From positions 1-5,109 of the forward strand of contig JABIUG010000057.1 of assembly GCA_018700655.1 (NCBI GenBank): 5,109 nt of DNA, read 5' to 3'. Positions 1 to 5,109 of the stretch are shown piece after piece. Below the pieces are notes generated by a model that made no database searches, was not told the origin of the DNA, and was given only the letters and a program-made list of their open reading frames with translations. This DNA is from Rhodospirillaceae bacterium. Lineage in GTDB: Bacteria; Pseudomonadota; Alphaproteobacteria; SP197. The position numbers and the translations under genes were made by a program. Position 1 is the first letter of the stretch. Every line of letters starts with the position of its first letter.

Positions 1-1
1 G

Positions 2-127
2 TCGCACAGCTCGCTGGGCTACAAACCACACGTTCCCGAAGCCATCTTGCCGCACCCTGCAGGTCTGCCCTACGCTACGCTCCGGTCAGCCCAACAGGGC
101 GACCACAACCGCCGGACTCTAACTTAG
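2..127 (+). CDS. IS3-family-like transposase, C-terminal 41 residues (5' truncated by window edge)
   Basis: The second plus-strand frame reads SHSSLGYKPHVPEAILP and continues to a TAG stop at 125-127. HSSLGYxPPAPEA is the familiar tail of IS3-type DDE transposases with an rve integrase core, lying just after the last catalytic glutamate, usually in the context YNxxRPHSSLGY. The catalytic D, D and E residues are to the left of the window and cannot be inspected, so whether the enzyme is intact is unknown. One position normally proline is histidine here (KPHVPEA). The stop overlaps, on the opposite strand, the end of the truncated epimerase frame (119-334). The protein would cut and join the IS ends during transposition. 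A related rve-type family such as IS481 is a less likely alternative. Confidence 0.72.
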   Translation, partial: SHSSLGYKPHVPEAILPHPAGLPYATLRSAQQGDHNRRTLT

Positions 128-334
128 AAGGTGGACCAACTCATCGGGGCAGGCCACGGGCGTGATCCCGAAATCACCCAGCGCACGATCAAGCATCGCC
201 TGATGCTGCCCGGTACTGACGACTGTCGCCTCAAAGCGATCGGCTGCTTCGCGCATTGCAAGAACCACGGGAGCCATCTTGATGGCTTCCGACCGTGTTC
301 TGACCACGATTGAGACCTTGAGGCGTTGTGACAT
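119..334 (-). pseudogene. wecB: UDP-N-acetylglucosamine 2-epimerase, N-terminal remnant cut by the IS
   Basis: The intact family converts UDP-GlcNAc to UDP-ManNAc in the cytoplasm, feeding synthesis of capsule, O-antigen or enterobacterial common antigen. Here an ATG at 332-334 opens a 71-residue frame. It shows the family's first beta strand (LKVSIVV), then EAIKMAPVV at about 17-25, STGQHQAMLD at about 40-49 and DFGITP at 54-59, in the order and spacing of WecB proteins, which are normally about 370 residues. After GITP the similarity ends. The last dozen codons (ending DELVHLLS) are read from the IS terminus, with a TAG at 119-121. The wecB-derived part is therefore about 157-334. The canonical GTRPEA is RTRSEA here: AGA instead of a glycine GGA, and TCG instead of a proline CCG, both explicable as single transitions. 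Upstream of the ATG a G-rich stretch (ggtcgggtg) is a weak ribosome site. Any 3' part of the gene would lie left of the IS, outside the window. Confidence 0.8.
130..156 (+). repeat. Putative terminal inverted repeat (right) of the IS
   Basis: The bases between the transposase stop and the epimerase similarity contain tggaccaactcatcggggc followed by aggcca. IS3-family right ends are usually short, lie close after the transposase stop and finish with CA, as here. The matching left repeat is not in the window, so this rests on position, resemblance and the abrupt start of wecB homology at 157. Confidence 0.4.
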
Positions 335-374
335 TTTTCACCCGACCAATCGACATACGACACCGCCCTCAGGC

Positions 375-401
375 GATCCCGAGAGATCCCGAGAGATCCC
401 G
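375..401. repeat. 10-bp direct tandem repeat, 2.7 copies
   Basis: The unit gatcccgaga occurs at 375-384 and 385-394 and is followed by a partial copy gatcccg at 395-401, all identical. It lies about 40-65 bases upstream of the wecB start codon. It could change copy number by slippage, but with so few copies it may have no role. Confidence 0.85.
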
Positions 402-446
402 CAAAAAGCTGCGTACTTCTACTTTGCAAGTCACATGCCGCATCAT

Positions 447-460
447 CGCTCGATCGAGCG
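447..460. repeat. 14-bp perfect palindrome
   Basis: The sequence cgctcgatcgagcg equals its own reverse complement. It lies about 115 bases upstream of the wecB start. A dimeric regulator could bind such a site, but there is no spacer and no recognised consensus. CG-rich palindromes with GATC cores also arise by chance in GC-rich genomes. The palindrome is directly seen; a function is not. Confidence 0.5.
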
Positions 461-519
461 CCACATTTGGGTCAAGGCGGCGCAAGGGGTTATCAACGGT
501 TTCCAAGAATTGCTATGAT

Positions 520-547
520 ATCATATTAGGGAAATAGAGTAACTAAA
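520..547 (-). promoter_or_regulatory. Weak candidate promoter reading toward the wecB remnant
   Basis: On the minus strand, TTTAGT (542-547) and TATGAT (520-525) are separated by 16 bases within the only AT-rich island of the window. The -10 element differs from TATAAT at one position; the -35 is a poor match to TTGACA. The TATGAT is half of a 12-bp perfect palindrome (514-525, tatgatatcata), so an equal -10 exists on the plus strand but without a good -35. It would start transcription roughly 180 bases before the wecB ATG. Confidence 0.22.
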
Positions 548-574
548 TGATTTTAAATGATAATATATAAATAG

Positions 575-636
575 CATACGCGAGCGGAAGAACTGCCGGG
601 ATGGAGCCCCGGAATGGGCTCATGAACCGCTCGTAT
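575..636. other. Two-level inverted repeat (possible RNA hairpin)
   Basis: An outer arm gagcgg (582-587) pairs with ccgctc (627-632). Pairing extends outward, with a two-base bulge, through catacgcgagcgg against ccgctcgtat. Inside, gagccc (604-609) pairs with gggctc (616-621) around a six-base loop; an alternative inner stem, ccggg with cccgg, overlaps it. On the minus strand the structure is followed by an AT-rich tract (gctatttatatattatc) without a clean run of T, so it is a poor intrinsic terminator. It could be a processed 3' end, a small structured RNA or a decayed mobile-element end. The inverted repeat is visible; its role is unknown. Confidence 0.4.
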
Positions 637-737
637 CATTTAGAGACACATGAGCGGTGCAACTTCGGATCTGCCACAGTTGGTGCCGACAGTCCGGTCG
701 GTGCCGCAGACGCCATCGCTTGATGAACCCGTGAACC

Positions 738-772
738 GATTCCGTTCGAACCACATCAATTCGTGCGGAATC
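738..772. other. 7-bp inverted repeat with 21-base loop
   Basis: The arm gattccg (738-744) is the exact reverse complement of cggaatc (766-772), and a minor inner pairing cgaa/ttcg is possible. It lies between tamB and the larger hairpin, about 120 bases past the tamB stop. No T-run follows on either strand, so it is not called a terminator. Confidence 0.3.
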
Positions 773-889
773 CGGTCTGGAGCAAAGTCATCCCAAGTCG
801 GCATCACCTGAACTATGAATCTTGCTCTATTTCTAAGGGTTGGAGACCGACTCACGACCCAGATCAAATCGGCCTGAACCGATCGAGCT

Positions 890-3800
890 CTAGTAGTCCC
901 AACCCCACTTCACGCCCACACTGGCAGTGGCATTGGCGCCAGCTTCAGTGTTGACCGTGATATTATCGGTCACGTCGATTTCAACTTCGACCACGCTGGT
1001 ATCAGACCCGACACCTTGTTCGACACCGACATAGACGCCGTCTGCGATGTAACTTCCCGCCCCTATCAGGGCGCGCCCTTCGTCATCCGTGTCGACCCGT
1101 AAAACATCCACACCCAGAGTTTCCCTTGTGCGGTCGAGCACACCGGTTCCACCGGTTTGTCTCCCAGTCAAACCGGCAATTGCCGAAGCCAGTTGCACGG
1201 CTTCCAGGCCGGAGAGTGCCGAAGCTCCTTTGCCAAACAGGGTACGGGCCAGCACCTCGTCTTCGGGAAGCGGCGGCACAGACGAGATATCGAGCTTTGG
1301 CGCCGAAACCCGGCCGCTGACGCGCAATTGCCCGACCATTTCACCGACCTTTGATTGAGCCACTACCAGAAATGTCGGGTCGAAATCATCGTCAGGCGCG
1401 AGCCTCACATTGCCCTCGATCAATTCGAACCGTCTGCCGGCAACATCCACAGTACCGCGTTCCATATCAAGCTGGCCGGTGACCAGAGGTTCGTTCGTGG
1501 CTCCGGCAACCGCGACAAAGCCCGACCACTCGGTATCGAGACCGCGGCCCTGGACGTAAAAGCGCTTGGGGAAATCGATCCGCAAGTCCAGGGAAGATGA
1601 CCACCCGTCCGATTCCCCACCGCCAACCGCACCGTTCTTGTCTCTCCAGACATCCTGGGCATCGAGTTCGACGACCTCCGGTGGAAGGGCCTGGGCGACG
1701 TTCAGCACAACCGGATCAACCGTCACCTGCCCCTTGATGATCCCGCCCGTCAGCGAGCGGTGATAACTCACCTCACCCGCGGCAAGGGCACTGGCATGGT
1801 CGAGATCGATCAGTTTGAAAGCATCAAGCGACAAGGTAGTATCAAGTTCCAACCCTTGATCCTGAACAAACGACGCCGAACCCTTGATCGAGAGTTCACC
1901 CTCATGGCCGTCGCTGGCACTGGCCGTCAATTCAAGGGCACCGTCACTACTCGCCTGGGTTTGCAGTGCCATATCCTCGATAATGGTTCCCGTCGTGAAG
2001 TTCTCGTAACGCCCCCCTGCAACTGTTGCGGTCCCATCAATTCGTGGCGATGCGAGCGTACCGCTTGCCGTGACGGAAACATCGAGATTTCCCGCAAGCG
2101 ATTGATCTCCAATGGGAAAACGGTCCCAAATCTCGGCCAATCCACCCTTCACAGTCAGCGCCACTGAAAACGGCGCATCTTGCGGACTGCCGGGAAGCCC
2201 CCCGCTGACATCATGCTCGACCGGCCAGTCCACCTGGATGTTTGCTGCGACGCCATCGATACCCGCGACGTTCACCGCACCATCGATCGCGCTTCCGTCC
2301 CATTTGGCGGTCGCATGGATATCGGCAATGTCGCCATCGGGATCAAGTTTGGAGCCGATCCCAAGGCCCTTGAGCTCAATCTCAGCGCGCGCTGATTGTT
2401 GGTTCGCATCGAGTTTCAGGAAACCTTCAAGCGTGCCCTTGAGATCAAGTGCACCACTCCAATGGCTCAGGAACTCGATCGGCAGACCGGTCAGGGTTAC
2501 ATCGGCAGTGGTGTCGGTGTTCAGGTGCCTGATATCGGCGACCAGTGTGCCTCCGGCTGCCGTCAGCTCAAGCCCCGACAATGCAATATCATTTCCTGCC
2601 ATCGAGAAGTGAAACGGCCCCTTGGCTTCAAGTGGCCTGTCATCAATCGAGCCGGAAAGGGCAGACACCTCGACATCGACGCCGGCAACCAGATTGCCGT
2701 GCGCTCGCGTTGCCAGATCCCAGGACGCCCCCTTGGCATCGAGCGACATGGCGAGGCTGTCGAGCGGACCATTGGCCTGGATCAGCAGGCGGTCGATCTG
2801 TTCCCCAGCGGCCGCGGCGTTGTCGACCGAGGCCTGCAGGCTGAGTGACGGCTGGTTCAGGACATCACTGACATCAACCGCCATCCTGGCATCGGCAACG
2901 GTCATGTCATCGAACGCAAGGCCCGCCATGGCAAGACGCAAGGCAACGTCCTGGCCGCCGGCCGCGCTGCCATCCATGACCAGATCAATCAGAGCTGTAC
3001 CAGAGAGGGTGCCACCGGCGATTTCATTCAGCGCGCCAAGGTCGCTGATCCCGCCTGACATCTGCCCACGGGCCAGACCGTTGTCGAGCCCATAGGAAAG
3101 GTTTCCCTGCAACGCAGCGCCCATACCCGCGATCCGCAAATCATTCAGCATGAACGTCGAAAAAACCTCATCTGCCGCCAGGTTTCCGGCCACCGTCACG
3201 CCGTCCGTACCATAGGGCACGCGAGCGCCTATCCTGGCCGAAAGTTGCGGATTCAAGCGCACATCATCTGCCAGCAATGCCAACCCATCGAGGTCTGTCC
3301 CGTCGAAATTTGCATTACTCAGGACAATCCGGGCAGAAAGCACCGGATCATCCATCGTTCCGCCCAGCGCCAACGTCATGTTGCCCTGCGCCCCGGCATT
3401 GAGTTCCAGCGCAGCCATCAGTTCCTGGGTCACATCCAGCGGGCCATCGAGCCGCAAGGTCACACCGCCGCCAGCCAAATCAACATCACCGCGCCCGCCA
3501 GCCTGCCAGGCCGTGGTCGCGAGCGTGATTGCATCGAGCGTCCATTGATCTCCCTTGCCCAATACCGTGGCACTGAGCCGAGGATGATCCCCGATCACGG
3601 CATTGCCCGCCGGGTCACCGACCGAGAGGCTGCTGCCTTCGGCCTGGAGTGTCAGATCGACCGAATCACCCCATTCCAGAGCCTCGCCCTGCGCGGTCAG
3701 TTTCAGATTGCCCGCCAGGGGTGCACCAAGTATTTCGGAAACACTGGCGAGGTCAGACGAGACAACGAGGCTCCTGATCTCCACCCGCCCGTCATTGGGG

Positions 3801-5109
3801 GTCAGTTCCAGGGCACCGCTTATGTTTCCCGCCGACAGCATCGCACTCAGATTCGCGACGGTGACCTGATCCCCACTGACATCGCCAGACAGATCTGCCG
3901 AAATCACCGGAGAAACGCCCATCAAGAGATCGAGCTCCGGCGTTCCGGTCGAGAGATCCATGAGTTCCACGCTGAGCGTCGACGACCACAAGGTGAAATC
4001 TTGCGCGATAGCCGCTTCGAGCGCCACGGCCACCGTCTCGACGCCTGCTCCTTCAGCCTCCAGGCCGGAAAGTGACAGAATCATGCCAAGTCGGGGTTCA
4101 GCCAGTCGGCCCGACACGACCGCATCCGCGCGCCATCCCGTCAGGGTCAACGGCGCGGCAAGCCGCTCAATCGCATCGAGTTCACGCCCCTCGAGCGTGA
4201 TCTTCAAATCGAGGCGTTCATCGTCGAGCGCCACACTGCCCGCCAGACCTAGCGACGCCGAATGTGTCTGCACGCCAAAGCTGTTCACCCCAAGGATGTT
4301 GTCCTTGAAGGCAAGATCAGCGCCCAACGCCACGCTGCGTCCGACGAAACCAAGGGTAGTCGCGTCGAGCAGGCCCGCGACGACCAGCGTGCCATCAAGT
4401 TTCAGCGCAACGTCATCGACCGCCACGGCACCTTCGAGTTCAAGCGCACCACCAAGGTCTTCGCCCAGGGACAAGGCCAACTTGCCCCGGAAATCAGATG
4501 CTGCACCGGACAATTCTGCCGTGATTTCGAGCGCAGGGCGTCCGGGAACATCAAGCAGCTCGACGACGAAACCGCCCGCTTCTTCAAGAACATCAAGCTC
4601 AAGGTCGACTGTGTCGGCGGCAAGATCGAAGGCACCACTGAGCCGCAGCGAAGCATTGCCGCCCATGTTCTGCAGAACCGTGAGCACAGTGTGACCGGCC
4701 CCTGATCCGGAAAGATCAACAGATCCTGAGATAGCAAAGGCGACTTCACGCCCGGTAATCCTCTCGCCGAGCCCAATTGTGTCGACCGATAGTTCGTCGA
4801 GCCGGAGCCCGATACCCAGCGGTTGCGGCAGGGTCGATTGGCTGGTGGTGGTAGGCGCTTCCTCGTCCGTCGATGACACGATCGGCTCACGCTCGAGATA
4901 GATGCTGGCCGCGGTTGCGCTTTCGATCGCAACATCGCCACCCAGAAGCGCCCATGGCGTCCACAGAACCTCTAGCCCCGCGACCTCCATGAAGACACCT
5001 TCGTGGTCGGTTGCCGTGATGCGGTCGATCCGGATTGCACCGGGGAAACCCGGGCCGATCGTACCGATTTCGATCGAAATCCCGTCAGGCTGCGACAGTT
5101 GTGCCGTGA
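890..5109 (-). CDS. tamB: TamB-family translocation/assembly protein (DUF490), 5' end beyond window
   Basis: TamB is anchored in the inner membrane by its N-terminus and spans the periplasm as a long beta-helical groove. It works with the Omp85 protein TamA in outer-membrane protein assembly, and AsmA/TamB-family members are implicated in phospholipid transport to the outer membrane. The frame is open from the right edge to a TAG at 890-892, giving 1405 residues (numbered from the first full codon); known TamB proteins are roughly 1250-1400 or more, so only the signal-anchor and a short N-terminal piece are missing. Residues 1-75 match the usual start of the periplasmic part: IRIDRITATDHEGVFMEV, then WTPWALLGG and YLEREP, followed by an acidic Ser/Thr-rich linker. 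The middle is hundreds of residues of short amphipathic beta strands with recurring G-x-(L/M)-x-x-P-x-(L/I)-x-G units, for example TLASPRIDG near 1018. The C-terminal DUF490 domain covers about 1030-1405: FPKRFYVQGRGLDTEWSG (about 1179-1196), GRRFELIEGNVRL (from 1224) and PPLPEDEVLARTLFGKG (from 1278). The protein ends in an amphipathic strand with terminal aromatics, GWDY. No cysteine is seen. An ATG at 4990 is internal, since typical TamB sequence continues upstream of it. tamA is commonly the next gene upstream, outside this window. Confidence 0.95.
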   Translation of the reverse strand, partial: TAQLSQPDGISIEIGTIGPGFPGAIRIDRITATDHEGVFMEVAGLEVLWTPWALLGGDVAIESATAASIYLEREPIVSSTDEEAPTTTSQSTLPQPLGIGLRLDELSVDTIGLGERITGREVAFAISGSVDLSGSGAGHTVLTVLQNMGGNASLRLSGAFDLAADTVDLELDVLEEAGGFVVELLDVPGRPALEITAELSGAASDFRGKLALSLGEDLGGALELEGAVAVDDVALKLDGTLVVAGLLDATTLGFVGRSVALGADLAFKDNILGVNSFGVQTHSASLGLAGSVALDDERLDLKITLEGRELDAIERLAAPLTLTGWRADAVVSGRLAEPRLGMILSLSGLEAEGAGVETVAVALEAAIAQDFTLWSSTLSVELMDLSTGTPELDLLMGVSPVISADLSGDVSGDQVTVANLSAMLSAGNISGALELTPNDGRVEIRSLVVSSDLASVSEILGAPLAGNLKLTAQGEALEWGDSVDLTLQAEGSSLSVGDPAGNAVIGDHPRLSATVLGKGDQWTLDAITLATTAWQAGGRGDVDLAGGGVTLRLDGPLDVTQELMAALELNAGAQGNMTLALGGTMDDPVLSARIVLSNANFDGTDLDGLALLADDVRLNPQLSARIGARVPYGTDGVTVAGNLAADEVFSTFMLNDLRIAGMGAALQGNLSYGLDNGLARGQMSGGISDLGALNEIAGGTLSGTALIDLVMDGSAAGGQDVALRLAMAGLAFDDMTVADARMAVDVSDVLNQPSLSLQASVDNAAAAGEQIDRLLIQANGPLDSLAMSLDAKGASWDLATRAHGNLVAGVDVEVSALSGSIDDRPLEAKGPFHFSMAGNDIALSGLELTAAGGTLVADIRHLNTDTTADVTLTGLPIEFLSHWSGALDLKGTLEGFLKLDANQQSARAEIELKGLGIGSKLDPDGDIADIHATAKWDGSAIDGAVNVAGIDGVAANIQVDWPVEHDVSGGLPGSPQDAPFSVALTVKGGLAEIWDRFPIGDQSLAGNLDVSVTASGTLASPRIDGTATVAGGRYENFTTGTIIEDMALQTQASSDGALELTASASDGHEGELSIKGSASFVQDQGLELDTTLSLDAFKLIDLDHASALAAGEVSYHRSLTGGIIKGQVTVDPVVLNVAQALPPEVVELDAQDVWRDKNGAVGGGESDGWSSSLDLRIDFPKRFYVQGRGLDTEWSGFVAVAGATNEPLVTGQLDMERGTVDVAGRRFELIEGNVRLAPDDDFDPTFLVVAQSKVGEMVGQLRVSGRVSAPKLDISSVPPLPEDEVLARTLFGKGASALSGLEAVQLASAIAGLTGRQTGGTGVLDRTRETLGVDVLRVDTDDEGRALIGAGSYIADGVYVGVEQGVGSDTSVVEVEIDVTDNITVNTEAGANATASVGVKWGWDY

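Larger units (their letters stand above)
1..156 (+). mobile_element. Right end of an IS3-family-like insertion sequence (left part outside window)
   Basis: This segment holds a transposase C-terminus followed by about 30 non-coding bases with the look of an IS3-family terminus; the last bases read ggtggaccaactcatcgggg then caggcca, ending in CA. IS3-family elements typically begin TG and end CA. Read from outside, this end starts TGGCCTGCCCC, close to ends I recall for IS3-type elements. The boundary at about 156 is supported independently: similarity of the neighbouring epimerase reading frame to its family begins immediately to the right, at 157. The left end lies outside the window, so the inverted repeat partner and target duplication cannot be checked here. 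The family assignment is good; the exact end could be off by a few bases. Confidence 0.65.
335..889. other. Gene-free region between the wecB remnant and tamB
   Basis: No frame on either strand in these 555 bases has recognisable protein similarity. The stretch nearest wecB (335-500) is GC-rich and carries a 10-bp tandem repeat and a 14-bp palindrome. Bases 514-575 form an AT-rich island unlike the rest of the window. A two-level hairpin occupies 575-636. The remainder up to the tamB stop is mixed composition with a second hairpin (738-772). Minus-strand transcription would run from tamB through this region into wecB, so it serves as both tamB 3' flank and wecB 5' flank. The length and lower GC suggest old insertions or decayed genes. 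Confidence 0.6.

Noticed and set aside
741..760. TTCGAA motif resembling a tRNA T-loop
   Set aside because: The flanking bases do not form the five-pair T stem on either strand, and no acceptor or anticodon arm is present.
640..867. 75-residue minus-strand frame (contains DFAPDRIPHELMWFERNR) downstream of tamB
   Set aside because: It has only a TTG start with no clear ribosome site and no family I can name. It could be a fragment of a decayed gene; a protein search with this segment would decide.
868..883. Small hairpin just after the tamB stop (atcgg with ccgat) as a terminator
   Set aside because: The stem has only five pairs plus a wobble and is followed on the minus strand by just three T residues, too weak to call.
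3245..4075. 276-residue open frame on the plus strand
   Set aside because: It lies entirely antisense to tamB. The composition is that of a GC-rich shadow frame, with no recognisable domain. The minus-strand frame is clearly coding by family motifs.
3960..4694. 244-residue Ser/Arg/Ala-rich open frame on the plus strand
   Set aside because: It is antisense to tamB with a low-complexity product rich in S, R, A and P, typical of a shadow of a GC-rich gene.
4988..4990. ATG as the start codon of tamB
   Set aside because: The frame stays open to the window edge, and the 39 residues upstream (including GAIRIDRITATDHEGVF) match the usual TamB N-terminal pattern, so this methionine is internal.

Overview
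The window looks like chromosomal DNA from a GC-rich Gram-negative bacterium. The style of the large envelope protein suggests an alphaproteobacterium, but that assignment is an inference. There are three parts: the end of an insertion sequence, a broken sugar-epimerase gene with its upstream region, and one very large gene on the minus strand that fills the remaining four fifths.

Region 1-334. The left edge carries the last 41 codons of an IS3-family-like transposase on the plus strand, followed by what looks like the right terminus of that element, ending near 156. Directly beyond it, on the minus strand, is the 5' part of a UDP-N-acetylglucosamine 2-epimerase gene (wecB type). Family similarity runs from the start codon to about residue 59 and then stops at the IS end. 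The frame continues into the IS and ends at a stop inside it. The signature GTRPEA near the N-terminus also has two substitutions, so this is a pseudogene or gene remnant.

Region 335-889. This is 555 bases with no convincing gene. It holds a short 10-bp tandem repeat, a 14-bp perfect palindrome, an AT-rich island with a 12-bp perfect palindrome and a weak minus-strand promoter candidate, a two-level hairpin, and a second hairpin nearer tamB.

Region 890-5109. One open frame of 1405 residues, running off the right edge, encodes TamB, the inner-membrane-anchored, periplasm-spanning beta-helical protein (AsmA/TamB superfamily, DUF490 C-terminal domain). Only the extreme N-terminus with the membrane anchor is missing. 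In many proteobacteria tamA lies directly upstream of tamB, so it may lie just beyond the right edge.

The genes do not form a pathway. TamB is envelope housekeeping, the epimerase would supply UDP-ManNAc for surface polysaccharide, and the IS explains why the epimerase is broken. I found no clear sign of a new defence, mobile or RNA system. The most unusual points are the IS/wecB junction and the structured AT-rich intergenic region.
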